Shown here piece after piece: positions 22,414-35,100 of a stretch of DNA of 64,000 nucleotides. Position numbers and translations under genes: made by a program. The notes under the pieces are model-generated. The model was not told the origin of the DNA, did not search any database, and worked only from the letters and a program-made list of their open reading frames with translations. Position 1 is the first letter of the stretch, and every line of letters begins with the position of its first letter. Where the stretch lies: positions 7,559,301-7,623,300 of the forward strand of contig NW_027184085.1 in assembly GCF_041296385.1 (NCBI RefSeq), in the 5' to 3' direction. Source of the stretch: Aphelocoma coerulescens. Its lineage: Eukaryota > Chordata > Aves > Passeriformes > Corvidae.

Positions 22414-24059
22414 TTAGAGGTCCCCCCATCCTACATCACCCACAGAAAAGTTTCACACCAAATTTGCAGATTAGCCTACCAGGGATGTGCTCCTGTTTTG
22501 CATTTCAGCAAAATATCTGAGGCCTCTGCTGTTGGCAGGGGAAAGTATAGAAGGGAATGCTTCACCAGCCAGCACATTTATCTGCCAGCACTAATTGTGC
22601 AAATGGGGAAAAATTTGTAAGATGCAAAGGTGCCGCTCAGAGAACAGCAGAATTTGCTGCTATATCAGATAAATAAATATGCATATGCAAATTAGAAATG
22701 GGCTGCTTTTTCTTTTTTTTTTTTCCTAGGATAATGCCCGCCATCTCCTTCAAATTATGTCAATTTGACATTGTAAATTTGCAAGGTACACACAGGAATC
22801 CTGATACACCAAGCCTAGCACTCGTTCTGTTTCGAGTGTTTTTTCCCCCCATCTCATTAACTCTGTCAGTTAATTCTTGTTCAGCCACTTTGCCATATTC
22901 TATATTTAAATTTTGAATAAGAAAAGATGAGATTTTATTTAATTACTCCCTTGTCACACCTTTTCTTACTAGAACTCCCATTACAGTCTGTCTATACACA
23001 CATGCTACGCATCATCTCTAGCTACAGAGATTTATTTTTTTTAACCTACGCTTGAGCTAATCAGCATGGTCTTCTGTTGTGGTCGGTAGAGAGAAGTGCA
23101 CTCTCTTATGATGTGATTCCCCTCATCCTAATGTTGAAATCTAAAGTCAGTCAAATGAATTGTGTCCCAAAAGCACACATTTCTCTTTGTTGATTATAGA
23201 GAATATCAAATGTGACTCACTCAGATGAAGTAATCTGTGTTCAGTGACCACATCTGTCTGGATAAGCTTAAATTCACTCCATCCTCCTGGAGGAGAAATG
23301 TTCTTGAGGAACCAAACCTAAAATATCATCTCCTACTCCTCAGCAGTACTCATTACAGAGCTGTGATATCCATGATGTCAAAGATTCCTGTGTGCTTGGA
23401 AATTAGTGAAGGTGGAATTGCATCCATATGTGAAAAAAAAAACATGCAGACATTTCCTAGGTACTACCCTGGCTTCTGCTTTACCAAAATGGGATGGAGA
23501 TGTTTTGCTTGAGCTTGCCCTCATCTTGTAAAGATATCAATCAGCTTGTGTGGTGACAACACGATCATCATTTTAGCATTCAAGTCCCCACCTCCTGCCA
23601 GTTCAAGGATGCTTTTTTCCAAAGAATATTTAATCTCCAGCTATCTTATTCATGGCTTTAAGTAGTATTGTGATGAAAAGCTCCTCCTGACCTAAGTGTT
23701 ATGCAAAAGGCTCAGAAGAAATATGTTCTTACAAGATTTTTAGCTCAGTCAGATTGAAACACTTATTTTTGTACAAATAGTGTATCACAGCTTCACAGGT
23801 GTTCAGGCTTTCAAGCTTATATTTTTCTTCCCATGTTAAAAAAATAGTAATAAACAAAGAAAACATGAACTATATATCGATCTGTGTCCTGCTGGACCAT
23901 GTGATGTTAAAGTACAGTTAGAGTTCATCTGCCTGTTTTCAGTATATGAATTACTCTTAGTTACAAGTGCTGAAGTAAATGCTGATATTTGAGCACTTTG
24001 GGGATAGATCTGTCAGCATTTCTACTGTTTTCTTGAAATCTTAGGCTTGTTTGTCTGAC
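22414..24059. other. Non-coding unique DNA
   Basis: Chance frames up to 103 codons (22309-22620, plus, partly inside CR1). A POU-dimer-like site lies at 22679-22692 and a strong pyrimidine tract with CCTAG at 22707-22729. No exon could be confirmed. Confidence 0.5.
22679..22692. promoter_or_regulatory. Octamer/POU dimer-like site
   Basis: ATGCATATGCAAAT joins a MORE-type palindrome core (ATGCATATGCAT with an end mismatch) to a perfect octamer ATGCAAAT. It is the cleanest octamer composite I noticed, but a 14-base match is not strong evidence of function. Confidence 0.25.
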
Positions 24060-24215
24060 ACAGGAGTGATAAATCAGTGCACAGAGTGCAGGTGACCTGG
24101 TCAAAGGTGTGTGGTTAATGCAGTTAATCGCCTGTTCTGCTCTTCATCACGAGGTTGTGTAATTTATAAGATCACTGCTCTAAAACCATTGAAATCACGC
24201 ATGCCATGCCATTGG
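24060..24215. promoter_or_regulatory. Candidate conserved non-coding element with nuclear-receptor-like sites
   Basis: AGGTGACCT at about 24090 is followed by TGGTCAAAGGTGT (24098-24110), a DR1-like arrangement of two hexamers that also contains a TCF-like TCAAAG. GTTAATGCAGTTAATCG follows immediately with two HNF1/homeodomain-like GTTAAT cores 9 bp apart. The clustering is suggestive of a cis-regulatory block. No conservation data are available. Confidence 0.25.
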
Positions 24216-27084
24216 TGCTATAGACCCACAAAATGTGGGTAGCAGAATTTATGAAAGGTATTCCTATAAAGCTGGGTTTTTAAAAGCTGGATATACATAG
24301 TATAGATTACTGTGCTAAAGGGTATTGACTCAGTCTTTTAAGTAAAATATAAATATAAAGGGGTCTCTAAGAGGGATGATTTGGAATAAAAGGGGAATTG
24401 CGTGGTGAGGCTTACAGTGTGTAAATATCTTATAACATGGCTGCGGACAGCCATATTCAGAAGATACCCACAATCTCAACACTCCAGTAAAAAAAGAGCT
24501 GGGAGGATGGATCAGGTGATGCAGAATGCAATTTTGCAAATTGTTTTCTGTTATGTATTTCCTCTAGATCTGTCTGAGTGAGTATTCAAGATCCTAAATA
24601 AAAGGGCTTTCTTTATTTCCCGGGGTGGTTACAACCTAATATACTTTCATTTACGAAAATTCTCCTTGGCATCTATGTCTTTCATTTTTCTTCCTGTATT
24701 TGTGTGTAACTCTATCAGCAGATTATCTGTTCAAAACTGATGGCATTTTGGAACCCAGGACAGCATTTTCGCCTGTAGCTTGGTCAGCCAGTAGTAAAAA
24801 GCTCTGGAACAGATCACTGGCTTCCTTTAAGATTTTACCTTTCATCAGTTTCCAAAGGAAAGTGAGAGTAGGCCAGAAGTCTGAGTGGGAAGTATCTTTA
24901 TGCACTTGGACACTGTAACTTCATCTGTCAGTGGAATAGCCCATTTTGAAGAATTGCCAGTATATGGGGAACAGCAGAAGAAAACACAAAGTAAATCAGA
25001 AAACAGAACACACTGTTCTTTCACTCTCTTTTCAAGAAAAATGTATTTTTTGCCCACAAAATTTGGTAGTTTTATTAAGAATTCCTTTTCAAAAACTGGA
25101 GAAAGCATGATCTCAATATTATCTTCTCTGTAACTGTAAAGTTTCTAAAAAATCTTTAAGTTATGTTTACTTCATTTTTATGAAGTTTCTTTCACAGAGA
25201 GAAACCTGATGGGAAAAAGAATCTTAAACTTTCAAGAAAATAAGGAGGCTCCTGTGTTTCTTCAGGTTTAATAAAAAATAAATAAACATACTACAGTTCC
25301 TATCACATCTATTAGCATTGTGATGGCTGGTTGTTTTTAGAAATAACAGAAATTGCTAAGTTTTCATAGAACATGAAAATAAAGTAGTGGTGTATGCTGT
25401 GAAATAGAGGGCAGAAATCTGGGTGGGCACGTATCTGCAGTGGGAAGAGGATGAAAAATCAGGGAGGGGTTTTGAAATGAGTTTGCTTTTATTCAATCAC
25501 TTGCCCAGGATCTTTCCTAGTGCTTCAGAAAGCTTTCAATAAAAAACAAATAAAATGCATAATAAAATACAGACTCACAAGAAAAATTCAAATGACCATC
25601 CCAGTACAAGCCCATAAATAAAAGATTCAGCTAGCGAGACACTCACAAAATACATTTTCAAAAGGCTTTTAAACTGATTAAGGAAGTTGACTTCATGTAT
25701 ATTGATACTGGAGGGTAAATTTCCTACAAAGTGCAGGCAGGCAAGGCTTGGTATACAGAGGGTAACCCAGGATGCAGTTTTGTAAGGCTGTAAAACCAGC
25801 CCTCCCAACAGGTTGTTCTTAGAAGTAGACTGTCATTAAATCTTAAGGAAAGATTTAGGTATGTGTTCTTCTTCTTTCTTCCTCCTCTATCTATTTTAAT
25901 TTCAAAAACTTTTACAATCCTCAGTGTAATAGCTCATCTATCTGCAAAATAAATAGAATTTATTCTGTTCAGCTGAATCATGCAATAATGTAATCAGGAA
26001 AGAGTCATAGGCTAACACACACAAAACTTGATCACATTAACTTCATTTTTTTAGAAAACCTAGCTCTACTTACTAAAAAGGACTCTAGCAATCATTTAAA
26101 TCTACAGTTGTGTCCAAGAACCAAAGATTTTATTCTGCCCTGGCTTTAAATCTATCTCCTGTTTTAAAGAAGATTGATTAGACATTTTAAGATCCCTTAA
26201 AATGAAAATGTTGCATTTTAAATGAAGAATAAGGACAGCAATAGAGTATTTCTAGATATTGCTACCCAAAAGTGTCACAATACCGCCAAAATAATCTATT
26301 CATAACTCCAGTATAAAAGTGCTACTTGTATATACAGGTGGGGAGGGTTTAGGTAAGATGTCAGTCTCTATCTTTGTCCTCTTGGTTGAATTCTTGCTCC
26401 CGTCCCATCTGATCTTGCTGTGGTGACAAGTTGGAGCTCCATGTTATTAAAAGTCATGTTTTTGGCAGCTGCTTGGCTGCATGATAAGGTGAGGTTGTCT
26501 TGCTCTCCCTGTTTATCACCGGTCCAGCATGCAGGATGAATGTGGCAATGCAGTGAAGACTGCTGACTACACACATGCTGCATCTCAAGAACCCTCTGAA
26601 CTGAAAATGATTGGAGTTAAGGAGGTTATTCAGGGTAAATATAATCTTTCTTACCTATTTTTGCCCTGTGCTCCAGCTCTGATGAGAGGAATTTTAGCTG
26701 GATGGACCTATTGTATGATCCAATAGAAGTGGCCTTATTCCTCGAAAATATCTAGTATCGTGGCTCTCCTGTGATAGGAGCATGGCATCCATCACCACAG
26801 GAAATGAGCCGAAGGGAAACCTCAGAACACCTCATGTCAAATACACACACAGAGCAGAGCTGCACACTCCAGGTACGTCCAGGATGGCTGAATGCCCAAA
26901 ATAAATTGCCTAAGTCCTGTAATCCAATGTGTTGGAATAATATGGTAGAAACAGACGTATTCTGGAGACATGATAGCCCTTCAAAAACTCTTTTTTACAT
27001 CCTCATTCACTTACCGGCTTTTTGGTTTATTTTTTGCTATGTGATGTAGCACACAAGGCACTTGCAACCCAAAGAACTCAAAAT
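24216..27084. other. Non-coding unique DNA
   Basis: Antiparallel chance frames of 60-87 codons overlap at 24700-25133; others reach 92 codons (26771-27049, plus). No family resemblance and no recognised repeats. Confidence 0.5.
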
Positions 27085-27225
27085 ATGAAATAAGACAGGC
27101 ACAGAGTAAAGAATTTAAGCACAGGAAGATTAAATGACTTGCCCACAAGCATCTCAGGAGTCTGTAGCAGAGCCATGGACTAACCCCTCTTTTCCAGCCC
27201 TACCTCTTGCTTCAGTCTATCACTT
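27085..27225 (-). mobile_element. Ancient MIR/L2-like repeat fragment
   Basis: GGCACAGAGTAAAGAATTTA, AAGATTAAATGACTTGCCCA, CAAGCATCTCAGGAG and GTAGCAGAGCCATGGACTAA follow, in order, the reversed MIR/L2 3' core (GGCACAGAGAGGTTAAGTGACTTGCC, ...CACAGC, ...GTGGCAGAGCCGGGAC). The similarity is limited to that core, as expected for a repeat older than the amniote radiation. Confidence 0.55.
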
Positions 27226-28934
27226 GCTTTGTTTTCTTGTTTTTATCTGGCCTTTCTTTCCCTGAGGGAAGAGAAATTTCCCAACTCACTGGATCATTTT
27301 GTCAAGGGAGATAGATAACTTTCCAGTTCCTCCCTCTCCCCACCCTCTTCCCCCCATTAGCCAATCCAATTATAGAAAATCAAATATCTTGCTAGTGCTG
27401 GCCAAATTCAATTACACAGGTACTTCTGGGTAAATTTTGGCAGTGAATAGTTTGCTCGCTTTACCCAGACTTTTCTCTTTAATAAAATGCTCCCAGTTAG
27501 CCAATATATCTTGTTATAAAATAAAACAAAACCCCGCATATACATGCAACCATAGATAAGCAGAGACATGTTCTTCAGATGCTTTCTGGGTACAGATTTT
27601 CAGGTATCTCCCAGGACCTCTATACCACTCTGGATCTGAACTGTTAAATCCTGTCTACCTCCTCATGATTAAATGGCAGGATGGGAAGTCCTGCCTTCCA
27701 GAAGCTGGAGCTCAGCAGGCAAATACTAAGACTTCATCTATTCAAAATATGTTCCCCTTTCACTAGAAAATAAAAAAACCCAAACATTTCATGTACAAGT
27801 ACATTTTTTTAAATAAAGTGTTTCATTTGAAAGCTCTAATTTTTTATTAAAGAATGTCAGAGCAACACCAGGTGGAAGTTCAAATGACTCATATTCTTAT
27901 TTATCTCTGTAGGTTTAACTCCATCTCTAAGTTGCATTGCTTGTCTCCTCTGCTTTAAAAGGGGCAATTCATTGCCAGACATGAAGTCTGCCTGGGGATC
28001 ACTATTCAGAGAGGAAAAAGGAGATCTGGCAACTACCCCTTAGCTCATTGGAACAAACTTTTATCACAATATTTGGGCTCTTCTGTAAAAATTCTGCAAG
28101 GCAAAAAAAACCAAAACAGCTGTTTACCTCAGGAAGCAAATTGCTGTTAGTAAGGTTTTACAGGTGACCAAATTAACACTTGCATAAGACTATAAAAAAG
28201 TGAACCAACCAAAAAAGTATTGCCTCAAAGAAGAGTACCTCACACTCTTAATTCTTTAGGGATCCCCAGACCAATACTAAAACCTCTACAAACACTTCAA
28301 GGTTCTGTGAAATGTGAACATTGGCCAAAATAACCAAACCTTAACTGCATGGCCATTATAAGATATTGCCTAAAAGGTATTTCATTGTGCTTTTAAACTT
28401 TTTGAAGCTTCCTGTGGAGAAATACTACAAATATTTCCTCCCTCTGTCCTGTTGTTGTGTTCTTGACCTTATCCAACTCATCCAGCAAAATGAGACAGTG
28501 GACTGGCATTTGGAATGAGTCAGAGCTGATGTATCTCCTTTTTCTCTTGGATAACACCTCTTCTTCCTCTCAGTAAAACCTTGTATTATTCAAATGGGGT
28601 GTAAAGACAGTGGACCAGCCAAGAAACATGCACTTAAGATGTCTGAAATACAGAATGCTAAACATGTCCCCTGGATCCCTTCCAAGCTGGTTTAGTTACA
28701 AGACTTGTTTCATAAAGGAAATGGGTGTTAAGTGTGAAAAGTGAAAATACATGGAAGGGTATTTTTCAGGCAGCTTTACTGATCACAGCCAGATAACAAA
28801 AAACTGGTCATCTCTGGTTTCAGTAATTCTTCTGAGGTAATTCTTCTTCCTTTTTTGTTTTAAGACGAGGAGAGCTGCGGTGAGCTTTTAGACAAATTTC
28901 TCAGTCCTGCCCAAGGAAAACCTAAAATTCAGTT
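27226..28934. other. Non-coding unique DNA
   Basis: No open frame long enough to list, and no recognised repeat. AT-rich with short A and T runs. Confidence 0.5.
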
Positions 28935-29306
<372 letters not shown>

Positions 29307-29750
29307 TTACTGTTTGAGACCAAAATTTTGACAGTTTAGGAGGAGGAGGGGAAGGCGAGAATGGGATTAGACTTATATTAGGTAGCAAGAACATCCAGAT
29401 TTAGTATTGTGAGGATTAAAAAAAAAAAATCCCAGAGCTTCAGAGTGGATAAAAGCTTTCTTGCATCAGTGCCTAAACCAACTTCTAATTAATGGGGTTT
29501 AGGAAGACATTGTCCTTATGAGTATGTTATCCCCATAGCTGCCCACTGAAGGGTGCCCTGTCTGTTGCAGAGAAGCAGATGGTATTGACCACTGTCTGAG
29601 ACAGGCTATTGAACTAAGACTGACTGTTGGTCTGGTCCTCTAAGTCTGTGCTTTTTTAATCTAATCTCATCTAATCTAATCCTAATGCATTTTTCTTGTG
29701 TGTCTCAAAACCTCCCAGGTATATACATAAAATCTTTTTTAATAAGCTCT
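29307..29750. other. Non-coding DNA with a short pentamer repeat
   Basis: Immediately after the GAAA array there is a purine-rich stretch (29338-29360). A TCTAA-type pentamer repeat lies at 29657-29686. Nothing else is identifiable. Confidence 0.5.
29657..29686. repeat. (TAATC)n-like short tandem repeat
   Basis: TAATCTAATC, then TCATCTAATCTAATCCTAAT, with one substituted unit. About six units; not the TTAGGG telomere repeat. Confidence 0.85.
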
Positions 29751-30062
29751 TCAATTCCAATTGAAAGTGGCCTTCTGGTTTGAGATAGCCTCCCACCTTA
29801 TCCATCCAGCTATGAAATCTTCACTCCAAACAGTGATGTCCTCCACTGCAGGTACAACATTTTCATCCAGAACAAACAGCTGTCCAGTGTAAGGATCAGT
29901 TGTAAACACTTTGATTTCAGAGGAAACCCTCCTGGGAGCTGGCAGCCATAAGGGCTTGATTTGCCCAGGAAAGGTGCAGGGTGACACACAAACAAGTTTC
30001 AGAGTCAAGATGAGCCGTCTGTGATGAGCTGTGTGAGGACACTGCTGACTATAGATGAGCAT
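29751..30062 (-). other. Exon-like open frame, unidentified, 103 codons
   Basis: The minus-strand frame from 30062 to 29751 has a protein-like middle: SSEIKVFTTDPYTGQLFVLD is followed by acidic and aromatic residues (VEDITVW, WSEDFIAGWIR). A donor-like AAG|GTGGGA falls right after WIR (exon end 29797), and a CTCCCAG acceptor-like site lies at 29932-29933 with only a weak pyrimidine tract. This would define a 135-bp exon of 45 codon equivalents, 29797-29931. I recognise no family. It has no signal peptide or membrane span. It could equally be a chance frame or the remnant of an old retrocopy. Confidence 0.2.
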
Positions 30063-31989
30063 TCATTCCGTGGACACAAGATGTAGAGGATTGTCTGTGA
30101 CTTGTGCACCTGGATATAAATCATGCCATGACTTTTTTTTCTCCCACCAGTCAAACAGTCAGTGTTTTGAAGAAGACTTTGTCATATTTAATAGCGCTGT
30201 CAACCTTGCAGCTTTGCTGGCCTGTTAATAAGAAATTCCAAAATGACACTATTAACTACTGTTCTCCCGGAGCTGATCAAAGCCAGCCACTACACTGTCT
30301 CATTGAGGAGGGGTGAAAGCCTTCATGGTGCAAAAATTATAAGCTCAATTCACCCCCAGGGTAACTTCAATATATTTGGGAAGCCAGTCTGCCACCTGCC
30401 TTGACAGCAACAGTTACAGGGGAAGGAATTTTAACCCTTCTGGGCTGAAGCGGATGTTGAGGCAAACACAGGTTGAAATCTTCTCAAAGTAAATCATTTA
30501 TATTCTATATATTGCTGGTGCTTTTTCTTTTTTTTTTTTTTTTTTCTGGGTGCCTTCTCAGTGTGAAGATAAACAGAGCTGGCAGGAAATATCCTCTCAA
30601 AACAGAGAAAGAAAAGCCTTAAGGAACTTGATAGATAAAATTGCACTTATATTTCTCCTCTCTGTTGAGAGATTTATCCTGCAATAAAAGTTATGGCAGA
30701 AGCTCAGACAGACAAGTCCAGGCTAATGCCAAACTCCTGCCTGAACCACTGAATGATCTGCATGGTCAGAATCCACTCTCCAGTATGTGAGAAATGACTG
30801 CCCTAACAGATGACTTAGTTTTAATATTTACTTTCAATGAGTTGTAGCAATGAGTTGGTGGGTGTTTTCCCTGTGCATACAGTCAGTTTCCATTGTGTTT
30901 TGGTGTGCAGTTTCACCCTCTTAAGCAGGTCATGGTCCAATAGAGAAAAAAAGAAAAATAAAAAAATTCCTTTCTGTCCAGATGGTCCAAAATAGCAACT
31001 CACAGGTGGTTGGAGTCAAAAAGGTTAAGGCTGTTGATTTTGTTAATCCATTCACTCTCAAACAGAGATTCCTCTCCTTCAAACTCTTATATTTCAGTCC
31101 TTCGATGCAGGTAATTTGACCTTACATGGGGGACAAAAATGTCCGTTGAAAGATAAAGATGTTTTCAGAGTCATAGGCACGTGAACAACTGATTTTAACT
31201 TCTATGGGGTCTTCCCTGATGCCAGCTTTAATTTTTATTCATCACGGTGTTGACTTGGTTAATTGTGCATTGAAAACAGTACCGTTTGCACCATTAACAT
31301 TGGGCTGATCTATTCTATCAACAGAGGAACACAGCCCAAATGGATGCAAAACGCCTTGCAGCTGAAACTTGTCATGTGAGATCTGATTCCAAAAGACATT
31401 ACCCAGAGTTCTGAAGAAAAAAAGGTGTGAAAAAGAAAAGAATATTTTTCCCCCCTTTGCAAAAACACAAAGCAACCCACAATGCCAATAATAAGAAGAA
31501 AAAGGGTAGAGAGTGGAATTTTGCTAACATTCAGATAATTCAACAAATGTTTGATACAACATTCACTGAAGTCAGCAGGATTGTTTCCATTCCCTCCCTT
31601 GTCCAATTGCAGCATCATTAGCCACATTACTTCTAACTGTTGGGCATCTACATCTAATGTTGCCCTCTCAATTGCAGCAAATAAAAATAGAAAATTAGAG
31701 AACTCAGCTTTCCATATCAGCACCTGAGGAAGGGGACTGAGCGAAATTTCCAGCCAATTACCTTCATGGCCAGATGCACAAGGTTTTGATCACCTTTCCT
31801 TCAGTTTGGGAAGCATTATTTGCTGTACAGCATTTTCCAGGTGATGTTGTAAATGATAGACCCTCATAGGCAAGGCACGTGGTGTATGGATGTTTTTCCT
31901 GAAGTTGCAGTCTCTGCATTTCCCATCTTTTTGCCACTTCACATTTGCAACATTAACATTGCATTAACACAGGGATGGGGTGTTTAATA
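30063..31989. other. Non-coding unique DNA
   Basis: Contains an 18-base T run at 30528-30545. The longest frame is 137 codons on the minus strand (31310-31723). It begins within AT-rich DNA, overlaps two other frames, and resembles no family. No recognised repeat before 31990. Confidence 0.5.
30528..30545 (+). repeat. 18-base T run
   Basis: Homopolymer T tract after GGTGCTTTTTC. No minus-strand retroelement is recognised next to it. Confidence 0.9.
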
Positions 31990-32106
31990 TGGGTGTGCAG
32001 TTGTTTGCAAATCAGTTTGCAAAGCACTTTGGGATCCTCTGGATGAAGGGTACTATATAAGTGTCAGTCATTATTACTATCATTAGTATCATTATTATCA
32101 TTAAAA
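31990..32106 (+). mobile_element. Ancient L2-type LINE/SINE tail with ATT repeats
   Basis: GCAAAGCACTTTGGGATCCT, CTGGATGAAGGGTACTATAT and AAGTGTCAGTCATTATTACT match the widespread L2-type 3' end (AAAGCGCTTTGGGATCC, GATGAAAGGCGCTATATAA, then ATT repeats). The terminal ATTATT/ATCATT units (32070-32103) are its degraded simple-repeat tail. The sense strand is plus. Divergence indicates an insertion much older than the CR1 copies. Confidence 0.65.
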
Positions 32107-35100
32107 GTTCACAAGGAGACAAACAGCCACATCAGAATAACGCTGGGGGTAGATTTTTCAAAGCCACAATGGAGATTTGAGCTGGGTGTGAGAGCCATGA
32201 ATGCACAGTTAACAGCAGTTCTAATGGATTACCCAGCAAGGAGAGCTTTGGACTTGTGAAAGGAAGGGTATTTTCAGAGCTACAACTCCTACAAGTCCTT
32301 AAAGCAACACAACTAGGTAACACCAGGGAATTTCAGCTTCTTTTCCTGATGGGAAACATGATTCTTATTGGGATGTGTAGTGGAGAATGTTGGGGGAATT
32401 GATGGGAGGAAGATTTGCGGGAGCCCTGTAAGGTGGCAGCTGCAGGGGGGTTTGCAGCAGCTTCTGACTATGTAGCATGATATGCATATTTCAGAATAGT
32501 GGTAGAGAAGCTCACCTTCTCCATAACTCTGTGCAAATTCATCTTGGGACAAAACTTTTAATCTAGATAGGTGAGAAAAGGAAACCAAGAAGGAGTCTCT
32601 CTGGCATTTTGAGAGCTGGAATATGTGGCAGAAGAGACAACCGTTTTCTGGGCTTTCAGAAAGAGGTTATATACATAATCACCATATATTACTAATTTCT
32701 GTGTTAGCATCTCCTGTCCTCACCACTGTTCTCCTAGAGGTTATTGCTCTTCTCATCTCTACAAACAAAAATCCTTGTTTGGATGAACTTTAAATTAAAT
32801 CCGTTTCTGGGGACATTCTTACTTAAGACTGGGGGGCTTAGTGGTGTGGATTTTTGAGGGTTCAATTTTTTTGTTTGTTTTGATACTTATTATTTTGCCA
32901 ATTGATCATTTATCAAACATTTAAATTGAGACATTTCTGAGCATTCTTCAGTGGAAGGATATGTGTTGAGGAACCATGCCCCAAGTTATGTATAGAAATA
33001 TATCCCTGGATTGTGAGTACATCTATAGATGGCACAGGTTCTGCTTTTAATATTGCAATTTCATATCACTGTCTTTATTTTTTCTTGGGAAGGCTAGAAG
33101 CCAAGTGTTTGGCTCAAATCAGACATGACATTTTAAAACATAATTATAAAGTAATTGACTGAAAGCAGAAGTTACTGTTAGCAGGTTACATGGCTGAAGT
33201 GGAAAGGGCCATAAAGTCTATCTCATGACTTAATGGTATTACCAGAACTGAATCTGGTATATCAGAATGCGGTTTTGACAACACCAACAGAAACAGCTAC
33301 TGTCCTAACCATATGTGTTAGTATTCAGGCACCTACTTCCGAACAAAAGTAACCCTCTATCTGGATTTTAAAACACTTAATTTTAGTCTAGTTTCTTAAG
33401 AAACAGAATTTATGCAATCAGCCTCTTTGTGTTCCTGTCCATCTGTTCCTCCTCCTCAGGAACTGTGCAGCCACTGAAATTTGACTGATCTGTGGCATAT
33501 TTGGGGTCCCCAGTTAAGTCTTGGAGTTTGAAGTGGAGCTAAAGCAGCATGAAGTGAGCTGAAGTGGAGGTGGAGTGAAGCAGCATGAAATTTGGCCCTT
33601 CTGAGTGGCTTGGCTTGCTTCTTAGTTTAAAGGACAGACAGCTCATGTTATATTCTATGTAATAATGAAAAGCTAGATGCTACAAATATCCCACTGCTTT
33701 GCTGGGCAGGAGCATCCCAGACTACATTCCTCATAGCCTACACTACAGGATGACAATTTGGGGTAAATGGGACCTGTGGCATGAGCCACATGGTAGTAAA
33801 TCAAGTCTAAATTGATGGCATACACCCATTTCCTCAGTTTACCAGGAAATTCCTGTCACTTTCACTAAATCAGGAGACATTAAGACCCATATGGATACCA
33901 TACAGTCAGAAGAAAAGGAAAGAACAAAGCAACCTTTATTCATGTTATTTTTGTGATAATCCACCTGTCCACACTATTATTGTCTTGTAATTAGGGTGAA
34001 AGACACTTGAGACAGAAATTCTCTTTTCTTTGTTTTCTTTATGGTCCTGATTATAAGCGGGTTTTGATTCACGTCTGCCTCTTTATGTGTTCTTTTGATT
34101 AAAATAATTTAGATTTTTTTAAAACTAGGCTCAATTAACCCTCTGTCTCTTAGTTTTCCAACCCTTATGATAGAGCTAATAAATATGTCCCACTTACAGA
34201 ACTGCTATTCTATTCAAAATTAACATTTTTTTCAACTGATTTACAGAGAAAAACCTTTGCAAGTGCAAAGTAATTATTGAACACGCATTTATAGATGTAT
34301 GATGACAGACACCTGGTCAGGAGAATCCAGTTGCAAATCTTAAGCACAACTATTTAGCACTAGCAAACTTCTCTAGTAAGGTTTGTGGATTAAGGGACCA
34401 AAAGCGATTTGGATTTGGAATGGATCAAGTCCCTCCAAGGTTTCTATTGGCCATGTATTTCCAAAATAATCCCACTATCATCACAGTGTTTTCATGTTCA
34501 GCTTGAAAAACAACATCTGATTTCTCATCTCTTCAAAGATTCCTTGACTGCTAAGTTGTTGATTACAATTCAGATGTTAATTGAGGAACTGGAGGATGAG
34601 TGTGGGGGTTTTTTTGCAGTGGAATATTTTTGCTGGAGAAATGAGGTGGCAAAGGATGTTTTTGACAAATAGATGCCAATTTAATGCTGCTACGTACACT
34701 ATTCCTACTCTCCCCTGCAGGGGCTTCCTTTTGCAGTCCCACAATGTGCTAGTTTCCAGAGGCTATGCCTCTGATTATCTCAAAGTTGACAGCATTTCAA
34801 ACAGTCAGCAACCTTGTTTTAAACGAAGCTGTGGTGATTGGTTGAAAAAGACAGCCTGAAGGCCTCCTGATCCAGGAAGCCACTTACACATATGACATCT
34901 TCTCCATACCCTTACTTCTTCAGATCCACTCAATACCAGTTTCTACCATGATAGTGCCCTCGGGAAATCAAACAATTAATAATGGCTGAGAAAAATGCAA
35001 AGTTAATTGATGCTTGTTCTATTATTCAATGAAAATTGTGGTTGCCCATGATAGATCTGCAATAGTATTTCTCTTCCTGTGTCTTCCCTTTTGGCACTGC

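Noticed and set aside
29657..29686. Interstitial telomere repeat
   Set aside because: The unit is TAATC-like, not TTAGGG.
31310..31723. 137-codon minus-strand frame with a hydrophobic stretch
   Set aside because: No family resemblance, no supporting splice or promoter signals, and it overlaps other frames in AT-rich DNA.
33190..33240. Possible reversed CR1 text (GAAGTGGAAAGGGCCATAAAG)
   Set aside because: Only a short, poor match and the following 200 bp do not continue as CR1.
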